A DNA stretch of 64,000 nt from Variovorax jilinensis (GCF_030316885.1 NZ_JASZYQ010000004.1:434001-498000); one strand, 5' to 3'; positions 46,143-57,415 are shown, numbered from the stretch's first letter. Numbers and translations: made by a program. Notes: generated from the sequence alone by a model not told the origin.

Positions 46143-47342
46143 TCAGCGCTGCTCGACCGCCTGGAATCCCGCCTCGCGCAGCGCCGCCAGCACGCTCGCG
46201 AGATGGTCGCGGCCCCGGGTCTGCAGCACGAGCTCGACGTCGACGTTCTGGGCTGCGAGCATGGTGAACGCGCGCTGGTGATGCACCTCGTCGACGTTGG
46301 CGCCCGCTTCCGCCACGGTCGCCGTGATATGGGCCAGCGAGCCCGGAACGTCGCGCGCGCTCACCCGCACGCGAGCGAGCCGGCCGGCGCGCACCATGCC
46401 GCGCTCGATGATCGCGGCGAGCAGCAGCGGGTCGATGTTGCCGCCCGAGAGGACCAGGCCCACGCGCTGGCCGCGAAAGCGCTCGGGATGGCGGATCAGC
46501 GCCGCCAGGCCCGCGGCGCCGGCGCCCTCGACCAGGGTCTTCTCGATCTCGAGCAGCATCAGCACCCCTTGCTCGATGTCGCCCTCGTCGACCAGCAGCA
46601 GGTCGTCGACCTCGCGCGCGATGATCTCGCGCGTCAGCAGGCCCGGCGTGCCGACCGCGATGCCTTCGGCGATGGTGCTCGTGCCCTGCGGATGCTGGGT
46701 GCCCTGGACCGCGTTCACCATCGCCGGGAATCGCGAGGTCTGCACGCCGACGATGCGGATGTCCGGCTTGCGGGCCTTCGCGGCCACCGCCATGCCGGCG
46801 ATCAGCCCGCCGCCTCCGACCGATACAAGCAGCACGTCGAGATCGGGCACGACGTCGAGCATCTCGAGCGCCACCGTGCCCTGGCCCGCGATGATCGCCT
46901 CGTCGTCGTAGGGGTGGACGAAGGCCAGGCCTTCGCGTTCGGCCAGCGCCAGCGCGTGCGCGCGCGCCGCGTCGAGGCTGTCGCCATGCAGCACCACCTC
47001 GGCGCCGAAGCCGCGCGTGCGCTCGATCTTCACCCCCGGCGTGAAGCGCGGCATCACGATCATCGCGCGCAGCCCGAGCCGCTGTGCGTGGTAGGCCACG
47101 CCCTGGGCGTGGTTGCCGGCCGACATCGCGATCACCCCGCGCGTGCCGGCCTCCGACAGGTCCACCAGCTTGTTACAGGCGCCGCGCTCCTTGAAGGATG
47201 CAGTGAACTGCAGGTTCTCGAACTTGAGGAAGACCTGGGCGCCGACGATCTCGGAAAGCGTGCGCGATTCGACACAGGGCGTGTCGAGCAATTGCCCGTG
47301 GAGCCGGGCCGCGGCGCGTTCGATGTCTTCGATTCCAACCAT
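46143..47342 (-). CDS. Threonine ammonia-lyase (PLP), with C-terminal ACT domain
   Basis: The product is 399 residues. PLP attaches to Lys51 in TASFKERGA; the phosphate loop is SVGGGGLIAGMA. The C-terminal 75 residues (LARVRVSARDVPGSLAHITA) form one ACT-like regulatory domain, as in the catabolic-type enzymes with a single ACT. It converts threonine to 2-oxobutanoate and ammonia, for isoleucine synthesis or threonine breakdown. It is divergent from the AAA+ ATPase gene. Confidence 0.92.
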   Translation of the reverse strand: MVGIEDIERAAARLHGQLLDTPCVESRTLSEIVGAQVFLKFENLQFTASFKERGACNKLVDLSEAGTRGVIAMSAGNHAQGVAYHAQRLGLRAMIVMPRFTPGVKIERTRGFGAEVVLHGDSLDAARAHALALAEREGLAFVHPYDDEAIIAGQGTVALEMLDVVPDLDVLLVSVGGGGLIAGMAVAAKARKPDIRIVGVQTSRFPAMVNAVQGTQHPQGTSTIAEGIAVGTPGLLTREIIAREVDDLLLVDEGDIEQGVLMLLEIEKTLVEGAGAAGLAALIRHPERFRGQRVGLVLSGGNIDPLLLAAIIERGMVRAGRLARVRVSARDVPGSLAHITATVAEAGANVDEVHHQRAFTMLAAQNVDVELVLQTRGRDHLASVLAALREAGFQAVEQR

Positions 47343-47462
47343 GCAGGCGATTGTGGATGGATTCCCGACATCAGGGTATTTCGCGCCGGCAGGCTTCCCG
47401 AAGCCAAAAGTCTGCGTTATGGTCGCTCCAGATTCACCCTGCCCCTAGCTGGAGGTCGCCCG

Positions 47463-49784
47463 ATGGTCAAGCGTTCCGGTGTCGATGTTGTGGCTGCCGC
47501 CTCGCGCGGCCACGCATTGCCGTCGCCCGGACTCAAGGAAGCACCGGTGCTCGAACTCATGTGTTCGCACTTCGTGCTCACGCTCGCCGCCAAGCAGGGG
47601 CCGCGCTTCAACGTGCGCCGGGACCTCAATGGGCTGCTGTCGCTCACGGGCCGCCATCTGGTGTGGCCGCTGCCCGTGCTGCAGCGCCTGCGCGAATTCC
47701 TGGGCCGTCGTTGTGCAGGGAACGAGGTCTGGAAGGGCGTCGAGGCCTTCGACGGCCGCACGCTGCTCGACCGCCACGGCGTCTGGCGCGGCCCTTACGA
47801 AGAGGGCACGCTCTTCTTCTACCTCGACGAATACGCGAAGGACCAGCCCAAGGACCTGCTCTCGGTGCTGTCCGTCACGCGCGACTGGCTCACCCAGGCG
47901 CTGCGCAAGCAGTCGACGCTGGTCGAGAAGAACATCGATGCGCTGGCCGGGCTGCTGCAGCTCAACAAGGCCGAGCGCGCGCTGCTGCTCTACGGCACGC
48001 TGGCGCGCTACCAGCGCGACCTGCGCTCGCTGCTGGTCGAGTTCAAGGTCAACAACGCACCCGAGGCCTATGCGGCGATCGCCGAAGTGGCGGGCGTCAA
48101 TGCGGGCGAGGTCGGCGAGGCGCTGCGCGCCGGATCGCGGCTCGAGCGCATCGGGCTGGTCGAGAACCTGATCTCCGAGCACAACATCACCGACCTCGCC
48201 GATCTCATGAAGGTCAGCGAGAAGCTGCCGCCCGTGCTGATGCGCGAATACCGCGATCGCAACGAGCTGATGGCGGTGTTCACGCGGCCCTCCGCCAAGA
48301 GCGCGCTCTCGGTGCAGGATTTCTCCTTCGTGCAGGACGATGCCCAGATGCTCGTCACGCTGCTGCGCGCGGCGGTGGCGCGCAAGGAGCCCGGCGTCAA
48401 CGTGCTGCTGTACGGCCCGCCGGGCACCGGCAAGACCGAGCTCGCGAAAGTGGTGGCGCAGGCCGCGGGCCTCGAGCTGTTCGAGGTGGAATACGCCGAC
48501 CGCGACGGCAACTCGCTCTCGGGCCGCGACCGCTATCGCTCGCTGCAGATCGCCCAGGTCTTCCTGAAGGGCAGCGAGCAGGCCGCGCTGCTGTTCGACG
48601 AGGTCGAGGACGTGTTCCCGCCGATCAGCACCGAGGCTGCGCAGTTCATGGCGCGCGCCGAGCAGATCCCTTCGCCCACCAGCGGCAGCGTGAGCGGCAA
48701 GGCCTGGGTCAACCAGATCCTCGAATCGAACCCGGTGCCCACGCTGTGGGTCACGAACCGCATCGAGCAGATCGATCCCGCCTTCCGGCGCCGTTTCGCC
48801 TACCACCTCGAGCTGAAGTCGCCGCCGCCCGGCGCGCGCGAGCAGCTGGTGCGCCGCACGCTCGAGGGCGTCAGCGTCACCGAGGCCTTCACGGCCAAGC
48901 TCGCGGGCCGCAAGGGCCTGACGCCGGCCCAGATCCGCACGGCGGTGCGTTTTGCGGGGCTCGCGAGCGCCGAAGGCAGTTCGATGGAGACCCTGATCGA
49001 GCGCCAGCTCAAGAATGCCGACCTCGCGCTCGGCACGCTCGACGGCGTCGGCGAACGCCGCAGCGTCACGACCTACGACCTCGACATGCTCAACGTCGAG
49101 ACGCGCTTCGAAATCCCGCGCATCGTCGAGGCGCTGAAGGCGCGCGGCCACGGCACGCTGTGCTTCTATGGCGCACCGGGCACCGGCAAGACCGCGCTGG
49201 CGGAGCACATCGCGAAGTCGATCGGCCGGCCGCTGATCGTCAAGCAGGCCAGCGACCTCATGAGCAAGTACGTCGGCGAGACCGAGCAGAACATGGCCGC
49301 CATGTTCAAGGAAGCCGAGGCCGAGAAGGCCGTGCTGCTGCTCGACGAGGCGGACAGCTTCCTGCAGGACCGCCGCGGCGCGCAGCGCACCTACGAGGTC
49401 ACCGAGGTCAACGAGATGCTGCAGGGCATGGAGCGCTTCGACGGCATCTTCGTCTGCACCACCAACCTGCTCGACCGCCTGGACCAGGCGGCGCTCAGGC
49501 GCTTCACCTTCAAGATCAAGTTCATGCCGCTCACCGGCGAGCAGCGCGAGCGCATGTTCGTCACCGAGGCGCTCGGCGGCGACGTCACGCGGCTCACCGA
49601 GCCGGCGCGGGCGCGCCTGGCCAGGCTGCCGCAGCTGTGCCCGGGCGACTTCGCGGCCGTCAAGCGCCAGACCGACATCCTCGCGGTCGAGTTCTCGCAG
49701 GACGAGTTTCTCGACCAGCTTGATGCGGAGCATCGCATCAAGCCCGAAGTCCGCGAATCCCGCGGCATGGGATTCGTCCAATAA
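47463..49784 (+). CDS. Tandem AAA+ ATPase (CDC48/SpoVK-like)
   Basis: The product is 773 residues. The first 290 are alpha-helical and have no recognised domain. AAA domain 1 has Walker A GPPGTGKT (318-325), Walker B ALLFDEVEDVF and sensor WVTNRI; domain 2 has GAPGTGKT (570-577), VLLLDEADSFL and CTTNLL. Arg-finger-like pairs follow in both (FRRRFAYHLE, ALRRFTFKIK). Such proteins remodel or unfold other proteins. It stands alone on the plus strand, divergent from threonine ammonia-lyase. Possible -10 TATGGT at 47418; GGAGG before the ATG at 47463. Confidence 0.88.
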   Translation: MVKRSGVDVVAAASRGHALPSPGLKEAPVLELMCSHFVLTLAAKQGPRFNVRRDLNGLLSLTGRHLVWPLPVLQRLREFLGRRCAGNEVWKGVEAFDGRTLLDRHGVWRGPYEEGTLFFYLDEYAKDQPKDLLSVLSVTRDWLTQALRKQSTLVEKNIDALAGLLQLNKAERALLLYGTLARYQRDLRSLLVEFKVNNAPEAYAAIAEVAGVNAGEVGEALRAGSRLERIGLVENLISEHNITDLADLMKVSEKLPPVLMREYRDRNELMAVFTRPSAKSALSVQDFSFVQDDAQMLVTLLRAAVARKEPGVNVLLYGPPGTGKTELAKVVAQAAGLELFEVEYADRDGNSLSGRDRYRSLQIAQVFLKGSEQAALLFDEVEDVFPPISTEAAQFMARAEQIPSPTSGSVSGKAWVNQILESNPVPTLWVTNRIEQIDPAFRRRFAYHLELKSPPPGAREQLVRRTLEGVSVTEAFTAKLAGRKGLTPAQIRTAVRFAGLASAEGSSMETLIERQLKNADLALGTLDGVGERRSVTTYDLDMLNVETRFEIPRIVEALKARGHGTLCFYGAPGTGKTALAEHIAKSIGRPLIVKQASDLMSKYVGETEQNMAAMFKEAEAEKAVLLLDEADSFLQDRRGAQRTYEVTEVNEMLQGMERFDGIFVCTTNLLDRLDQAALRRFTFKIKFMPLTGEQRERMFVTEALGGDVTRLTEPARARLARLPQLCPGDFAAVKRQTDILAVEFSQDEFLDQLDAEHRIKPEVRESRGMGFVQ

Positions 49785-49837
49785 AAGCCGATCACAAGAG
49801 GCGCGCGGTGCCATCGCTGCGCGAGGGAGTGCGTCCC

Positions 49838-51406
49838 ATGAAGTCTGCGCGTGCCTGTGACGCCGCGCGACGCGCCGTGGGCGTGGCGATCCTGTCGGGC
49901 GCCTGCCTGCTGGCCGCCTGCGGTGGCGGAGGTGGTGGCGGAGGTGGCGCCGCGCTGCCGCTGCCCGTCGCAGCCGCGCCGGCGCCACCTGCCGAGAGCA
50001 GCGAGCCGATCGTCGCTGCCTCGAGCGTCCAGGGCCAGTGCGCAGCGCCGCGCTTCGGCGTCGACCCCGACACCGGCGCCGCCTTCCCCGATCGCGCGGG
50101 CTCGCTCGATACCGAGAAGTCCTGGGTGCGGGCCTGGGTCGACGAGACCTACCTCTGGTTCGACCAGGTGCCGACGACGCTGGCCGCGCGCGACTACGCC
50201 ACGCCGCAAGCCTACTTTGCGGTGCTCAAGACACCGGCGACGACGGCCACCGGGCGGCCCAGGGACCGCTTCCATTTCACGCAGGACACGGCCGCCTACC
50301 GGGCCTCGGCGCAGAGCGGGATCGAAGTCGGCTACGGCCTCGAGCTGGCCTTCCTGAGCGCCGCACCGCCGCGTGACGTGCGCGTGGCCTTCGCCGAGCC
50401 CGGATCGCCCGCGGCCGCGGCGGGCATCGAGCGCGGAACGCGCCTGGTCGAGGTCGACGGCATCGAGGTCGCGAACGGTGCCGACGTCGCAGCGCTCAAC
50501 GCGGCGCTGGCGCCCGCGCGCGAGGGCGAATCGCACGGCTTTCGGCTGCAGGCGCCCGACGGCAGCCTGCGCAGCGTGACGCTGACATCGCAGCGCATCA
50601 CGCGCCAGCCGGTGCAGAACGTGAAGACGATCGCCAGCGCGAGCGGGCCGGTCGGCTACCTGCTCTTCAACGACCACATGGCAAACGCCGAAGCGCCGCT
50701 GGTGGCCGCCATCCAGCAGCTCAAGGCGGCCGCGGTGGTCGATCTGGTGATCGACATGCGCTACAACGGCGGTGGCCTGCTCGACATCGCGAGCGAATTA
50801 GCCTTCATGGTCGCGGCGCCGGCCGCCACCGGCGGCACCACCTTCGAGCGGCTGCAGTTCAATGCCAGGAACCCGTTCGGCCTCACGCCGGCCCAGACCA
50901 CGTTGCCCTTCCACGCGACCTCGCGCGGCTTCTCGGTGCCCGCTGGCCAGCCGCTGCCGCAGCTCGGTCTCTCGCGCGTGACGGTGCTCGCGGGGCCGGA
51001 CACCTGCTCGGCCAGCGAGTCGGTGATCAATGGCCTGCGCGGCGTCGGCGTGGCGGTGAACCTGGTGGGCGGCACCACCTGCGGCAAGCCCTATGGCTTC
51101 TTTCCGCAGGACAACTGCGGCACCACCTACTTCGCGATCCAGTTCCAGGGCGTGAACCAGCAGGGCTTCGGCGACTACGGCGACGGCTTCGCGCCGACCT
51201 GTGCGGTGGCCGACGACTTCGGCCATGCGCTCGGCGATCCGGCCGAGGCCCGGCTGGCGGCGGCGCTGGCCTATCGCAACACCGGCAGCTGCCCCGCGGC
51301 GCCGGCCGCGAAGGCTTCGGCTGCGCTGGTGAAGGCCGAAGCCGAGGGGGTGCCCTATCTGGTGCGCAGTCCGCTGCGCGAGAACCGGATCGTCGCGCTG
51401 CCCTGA
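49838..51406 (+). CDS. S41-family peptidase lipoprotein with PDZ domain
   Basis: The product is 522 residues. It has a lipoprotein signal (VAILSGACLLAAC, Cys28) followed by nine glycines and a Pro/Ala-rich linker. A PDZ-like domain lies near residues 160-250 (AFAEPGSPAAAAGIERGTRL). The S41 core follows: DLVIDMRYNGGGLLDIASEL and the nucleophile region AGPDTCSASESVINGLRG (catalytic Ser in SASES). It probably cleaves peptides at the outer membrane or in the periplasm. The ATG at 49838 has GAGGGAG; a GTG at 49808 is less likely. Confidence 0.9.
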   Translation: MKSARACDAARRAVGVAILSGACLLAACGGGGGGGGGAALPLPVAAAPAPPAESSEPIVAASSVQGQCAAPRFGVDPDTGAAFPDRAGSLDTEKSWVRAWVDETYLWFDQVPTTLAARDYATPQAYFAVLKTPATTATGRPRDRFHFTQDTAAYRASAQSGIEVGYGLELAFLSAAPPRDVRVAFAEPGSPAAAAGIERGTRLVEVDGIEVANGADVAALNAALAPAREGESHGFRLQAPDGSLRSVTLTSQRITRQPVQNVKTIASASGPVGYLLFNDHMANAEAPLVAAIQQLKAAAVVDLVIDMRYNGGGLLDIASELAFMVAAPAATGGTTFERLQFNARNPFGLTPAQTTLPFHATSRGFSVPAGQPLPQLGLSRVTVLAGPDTCSASESVINGLRGVGVAVNLVGGTTCGKPYGFFPQDNCGTTYFAIQFQGVNQQGFGDYGDGFAPTCAVADDFGHALGDPAEARLAAALAYRNTGSCPAAPAAKASAALVKAEAEGVPYLVRSPLRENRIVALP

Positions 51407-51428
51407 GTCGACCGCGGCGCTGCGGGGC

Positions 51429-53405
<1,977 letters not shown>

Positions 53406-53461
53406 GGTTGGTTGCGGCGTGCCCCGGTGCCGGGGCAGCGCAGCGCGGAATCGCTGGGAAT

Positions 53462-53486
53462 GCGCGCGCACCTCCCGTGCGCGCGC
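53462..53486 (-). terminator. Strong GC hairpin downstream of the acyl-CoA dehydrogenase gene
   Basis: GCGCGCGCAC, a CTCCC loop, and GTGCGCGCGC form a perfect 10-bp stem. It lies between the recQ start and the end of the upstream minus-strand operon. A second perfect repeat (GCCCCGG-TG-CCGGGGC) lies at 53421-53436. Neither has a T-tract, so termination would be Rho-assisted or the structure protects the 3' end. Confidence 0.45.
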
Positions 53487-53520
53487 TGCCCATTGTCTCC
53501 GAACGCCCCCTGGCGCGCGT

Positions 53521-54663
53521 TCAGCCCAGCACGATGCGCGCGATGATGTTGCGCTGGATCTCGGAGGAACCTTCGTAGATGCGCAGGATGCGGGCGTCAC
53601 GCACGTAGCGCTCGAGCGGCATCTCGCGCGTGAAGCCGTAGCCGCCGTGGATCTGAAGCGCGGTGTCGGCGACGAAGGCCACCATCTCGGAGGCATGCAG
53701 CTTGGCCATGGCCGACTGCAGGGTGAAGGGCTGGGCGGCCGTGCGCAGGGCCAGCGCCTGCATCGTGAGCCCCCAGCTGGCCTCGAGCCGCAGCTTCATG
53801 TCGGCCAGCATCCACTGGATGCCCTGGCGCTCGGCCAGCGGTTCGCCAGCGATGCGGCGCTCCCGGGCCCAGGCCAGCGCGGCCGCGAGCGCCGCCTCGG
53901 CGATGCCGAGCGCGGTGGCGGCGACGTCGAGGCGGCTGTTGTCGAGCACCTTCATCGCGGTCCTGAAGCCCGAGCCTTCGGCACCGAGCCGGTTTGCGGC
54001 CGGCACGCGCACCGATTCGAAGGCGACCTCGAAGGCATGGCCGCCGCGGATGCCCATGAGCTTCTCGGGCGAGGACACCGTGAGCCCCGGCGAATCGCGC
54101 TCGACCACGAAGGCGCTGACGCCGCGGGCACCCGCATCGGCATCGGTCTTGGCGAAGACCACCAGGAACCTGGCCTCGGCCGCGTTCGATATGAAATGCT
54201 TCACGCCGTCGATCACGTAGTGGTTGCCTTCGCGCACGGCACGCGTGCGCAGGTCGGCCGGGTGCGAACCGCCGCGCGGCTCGGTCAGCGCGAAGCCGGC
54301 CAGCCACTCGCCGCTCGCAGCGCGCGGCAGCCAGTGCGCGCGCTGCGCATCGTCGCCACCGAGCAGCACGGCGTCGGTGCCCAGGTAGTGGGCGCCGATC
54401 ATCGAGGACGTCGCGGCGCAGGCACGCGAGATCTCGACCAGCGACAGCAGCATCGCGGTCGGCGAGACGCCGGCGCCGCCCCAGCGCTCGGGCAGGTTCA
54501 TGCCCATCACGCCGAGCGCCGCGAGGCCGGGCACGTGGCAGGTGGCGGATCGTTCCTCTTCGTCGATCGCGCGTGCCTCGGGCGCGATGGCCTCGGCCGC
54601 ATAGCGCGCGACCGCATCGGCCAGTGCCTGGTCGTCCTGGGTGACGCCGAGTCGGGGGGTCAT
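53521..54663 (-). CDS. Acyl-CoA dehydrogenase
   Basis: The product is 380 residues. Family features: FALTEPRGGSHPADLRTRAV, DGVKHFISNAAEARFLVVFA, and the C-terminal ALQIHGGYGFTREMPLERYV, with RIYEGSSEIQRNIIA holding the catalytic Glu. It belongs to the short/branched-chain group. The substrate is unknown but the coupled CaiB gene suggests an acid first activated by CoA transfer. It overlaps the CaiB gene by 4 bases. The terminator-like hairpin at 53462 follows. Confidence 0.92.
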   Translation of the reverse strand: MTPRLGVTQDDQALADAVARYAAEAIAPEARAIDEEERSATCHVPGLAALGVMGMNLPERWGGAGVSPTAMLLSLVEISRACAATSSMIGAHYLGTDAVLLGGDDAQRAHWLPRAASGEWLAGFALTEPRGGSHPADLRTRAVREGNHYVIDGVKHFISNAAEARFLVVFAKTDADAGARGVSAFVVERDSPGLTVSSPEKLMGIRGGHAFEVAFESVRVPAANRLGAEGSGFRTAMKVLDNSRLDVAATALGIAEAALAAALAWARERRIAGEPLAERQGIQWMLADMKLRLEASWGLTMQALALRTAAQPFTLQSAMAKLHASEMVAFVADTALQIHGGYGFTREMPLERYVRDARILRIYEGSSEIQRNIIARIVLG

Positions 54664-55895
54664 GCCTGCTCCTTCGAATGGGTGGGGCTGGAAGCGATGT
54701 CGCCGAAGGCGCCTGCGGCGCGCAGTTCGGCCAGCTTGTCGAGCCCGCAGCCGAGCAGGCTTGCGAGCAGTTCGTCCGTGTGCTCGCCCAGCGCCGGCGC
54801 ACGTTCGGTGCGGTTCGACGCCGCGCCGCCGAAGCGCACGGGCTGTGTGGGCAGCCGGAGTCCGGGCAGGCGCTCGTCCTCGACCGCTCGCAGCAGTTCG
54901 CGCGCCTCGGCCTGCGGCGATTCGAGTGCCTGCGCGATGTTCCAGATCGGTGCGGCCGGCACGCCCGCGGCGTCCAGCCGCCCAACGACCTCGGCGACCG
55001 GATCCGCGCCGGCCCAGCCTTCGATGAGGGCGCGCAGGGCCGGTTCGTGGGCCGACCGGCTCTCGTCGCTCGCGAAGCGCGGGTCGAGCGCCAGCTCGGG
55101 CATCTGCATCGCTGCCGCGAGCGCATCGAACAGCTTCTTGTTGAGCACGGCGAGCGCGAAGTGGCCGTCCTCCGCGCGATAGACGCCGAAGGGCGCCGAC
55201 AGCGGATGCCGGTTGCCGACCCGCCGCGCCGGCTTGCCCGTGAACAGGAAGCGCGCCATCGAGGTGGCGAGGAAGCTCAGCGTGGTGTCGAACATCGCCA
55301 CGTCCACATGCTGACCGACGCCGGTGCGCTGGGTCTGCAGCAATGCGGCCAGCGTGGCCCAGGAGGCGAACAGGCCGGCCACCACGTCCGAGACGGCCTC
55401 GCCGACCAGCGTGGGTGCGCCGTCCGGCTCGCCGGTGGCTTCCATGAGGCCGCTCATGGCCTGGACGATGATGTCGTAGGCCGGCCGGTGGGCATAGGGA
55501 CCGGTCTGGCCGAAGCCCGACACGCTCACGTAGACCAGCTTGGGGTTGAGACGCGAGAGCGCCTCGGGGCCGATGCCGAGCCGCTCGGCGACGCCGGGGC
55601 GGAAGTTCTCGACCACCACGTCGGCGCGCTCGGCCAGCTGCCGCACCAGCGCCACGGCCTGCGGCTGCTTGAGGTCCAGCACCAGGCTCTTCTTGTTGCG
55701 GTTCATGACCGTGAAGAGCGCGCTCTGGCCGTTCTTCATCGGACCGATGGCGCGGTAGTCGTCACCCTGCGGCGGCTCGATCTTGATCACCTCGGCGCCC
55801 AGGTCGGCCAGCAGCGCAGTGGACAGCGGGCCCGCGAGCACGCGCGTGAAATCGAGGATGCGGATGCCGTCGAGCGGGCGGCCGGGTGGAGTCAT
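54660..55895 (-). CDS. CaiB/BaiF-family CoA-transferase
   Basis: The product is 411 residues. Family features: GIRILDFTRVLAGPLSTALL, LGADIK-type motif ADLGAEVIKIEPP, VVENFRPGVAERLG, and a probable catalytic Asp in GEAVSDVVAGLFASWATLAA. It is the first gene of a two-gene operon with an acyl-CoA dehydrogenase and is divergent from a LysR gene, the same layout as the glutaryl-CoA locus at 30-33 kb. The substrate cannot be named. Confidence 0.92.
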   Translation of the reverse strand: MTPPGRPLDGIRILDFTRVLAGPLSTALLADLGAEVIKIEPPQGDDYRAIGPMKNGQSALFTVMNRNKKSLVLDLKQPQAVALVRQLAERADVVVENFRPGVAERLGIGPEALSRLNPKLVYVSVSGFGQTGPYAHRPAYDIIVQAMSGLMEATGEPDGAPTLVGEAVSDVVAGLFASWATLAALLQTQRTGVGQHVDVAMFDTTLSFLATSMARFLFTGKPARRVGNRHPLSAPFGVYRAEDGHFALAVLNKKLFDALAAAMQMPELALDPRFASDESRSAHEPALRALIEGWAGADPVAEVVGRLDAAGVPAAPIWNIAQALESPQAEARELLRAVEDERLPGLRLPTQPVRFGGAASNRTERAPALGEHTDELLASLLGCGLDKLAELRAAGAFGDIASSPTHSKEQA

Positions 55896-55981
55896 GGCGG
55901 TTCCTTGGTGAGAAGCCGCGATGGTCGGTCAGGGCTGAATCAATTGAAAATACTCATCCTTGATGCCCTGGATCAAAAAAC

Positions 55982-56896
55982 ATGATTCATCTGAACCTGC
56001 GCCAGCTCGAGTATTTCGTCGCCGCTGCCCGCCATGGCGGCGCCGCGCGTGCGGCCGAAGCGCTCAGCGTCTCGCAGCCCTCGATCTCCAAGGCCATCGC
56101 CGACCTGGAAGCGCTGTGGGGCGAGCTCCTGTTCGTGCGGCTGCATGCGCGCGGGCTCGAACTCACGGGCGCGGGGGCGCGGCGCCACCGCGAGGCGCAC
56201 GCGCTGCTGGAGCAGGCGCGCACGCTTGCCGCACCGCACAGCGGCGAACTGTCGGGCCTGCTGCGCGTGGGTTGCCTGAGCACCCTGGCGCCACGCTGGC
56301 TGCCGGGCATCCTCGCGCGCATGGGCCAGGCGCATCCCGCGATCGAGGTGCAGCTGGTGGAGGCCGACATCGAGACGCTCACTCGCATGCTCGAGCGCGG
56401 TGCGCTGGACGTGGCGTTGATCTACGACGTCGGCCTCGCGCGCAGCGTGCGACTCGAGCCGGTGGCGCAGCTGCGGCCCTACGCGCTGTTGCCATGGGGC
56501 CACCGGCTGGCGCAGGCCGCCAGCCTGCGCATCGCCGATCTGGCGCGCGAGCCGCTGGTGCTGATCAATCTGCCGCACAGCCGCGAATACTTCCTTTCGC
56601 TGTTTCGCGACTGCGGCGCGACGCCGCGCATCGCGCACGAGACCGCCTCGCTCGAAATGGTGCGTGCGCTGGTTGCCAACGGCCTCGGCGTCTCGCTGCT
56701 CACGACCCGGCCGCTGCGCGACCATGCGTATGACGGCAAGCGCATCGCCTGCCGCCGTCTGCGCGGGCAACTGGCGTTGCAGTCGGTGGTGCTGGCCTAC
56801 CCGAACGACCCCGGCTTCGCGTCGCCGCTCGCCGAGCCCTTTGCGGCGGTGGTGCAGGCCGGGTTCGCGAAGGAGTCGGACGCGCTGACGCGCTGA
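55982..56896 (+). CDS. LysR-family regulator of the CaiB/acyl-CoA dehydrogenase operon
   Basis: The product is 304 residues. Helix-turn-helix: LRQLEYFVAAARHGGAARAA and LSVSQPSISKAIADLEALWG. The effector domain begins LLRVGCLSTLAPRWLPGILA. It is divergent from the CaiB gene across 86 bp, in which ATCAA (55939) and TTGAT (55960) give a spaced inverted repeat of LysR type. It probably controls the operon. The inducer is unknown. Confidence 0.9.
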   Translation: MIHLNLRQLEYFVAAARHGGAARAAEALSVSQPSISKAIADLEALWGELLFVRLHARGLELTGAGARRHREAHALLEQARTLAAPHSGELSGLLRVGCLSTLAPRWLPGILARMGQAHPAIEVQLVEADIETLTRMLERGALDVALIYDVGLARSVRLEPVAQLRPYALLPWGHRLAQAASLRIADLAREPLVLINLPHSREYFLSLFRDCGATPRIAHETASLEMVRALVANGLGVSLLTTRPLRDHAYDGKRIACRRLRGQLALQSVVLAYPNDPGFASPLAEPFAAVVQAGFAKESDALTR

Positions 56897-57150
56897 GCGG
56901 CCGGCTCGAGGGGTGATGGCGTTCGAACGTCGGCGAGAGCTCGCGCCTGGCGGTTGTCGTTTTGCGGCGTGACGGCGTGGCGGCGTGGCGTGGCGAGGTA
57001 GTTGGGCGGGCGGTTGCTCGGCGTAGCTGGGGGTGTGGGTCGCGCCGTGAAACCGCCCCACCGGCAGACACCCCGGCTGCGCCGACCTTCCAACGCCTCA
57101 CCCAGAACCCCCGCTGGTCGACGACCCTCGACGTCGCCGGCTTCGGGCAC

Positions 57151-57282
<132 letters not shown>

Positions 57283-57348
57283 GTCCGAGCGCGGTCCCGA
57301 ATTGGCACGCCGCTTGCAATCCAGCAAGCCATTCGCCGTCGAAGCCTC

Positions 57349-57360
57349 CTGTCTAGACAG
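57349..57360. promoter_or_regulatory. HutC-like operator 1 (CTGTCTAGACAG)
   Basis: A perfect 12-bp palindrome of the TGT-N4-ACA type recognised by HutC-family GntR regulators. It lies 78 bases upstream of operator 2 and about 185 bases before the transporter start. Confidence 0.6.
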
Positions 57361-57363
57361 ATA

Positions 57364-57380
57364 TTGGTGCATCGCACCAA
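57364..57380. promoter_or_regulatory. Perfect palindrome TTGGTGC-ATC-GCACCAA
   Basis: A 7-bp inverted repeat with a three-base centre, directly after operator 1. It differs from the HutC pattern, so another regulator may bind here. The half-sites resemble those of NtrC-type sites but in inverted order, so NtrC is not proposed. Confidence 0.5.
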
Positions 57381-57415
57381 GCATTCGCACTGACAAGGGG
57401 CGGGGCAACTGTCGG

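Noticed and set aside
45767..46267. Plus-strand open frame between pckG and threonine ammonia-lyase
   Set aside because: It is low-complexity Arg/Gly-rich, lacks a ribosome-binding site, and overlaps better genes on the minus strand.
47445..49988. Open frame of about 850 codons antisense to the AAA+ ATPase
   Set aside because: The plus strand carries intact Walker motifs in two domains. The antisense frame is a GC-skew artefact.
57364..57380. NtrC-binding site
   Set aside because: The half-sites GGTGC and GCACC occur in the reverse order to the usual GCACC-N5-GGTGC, and no sigma54 promoter (GG-N10-GC) is evident nearby.
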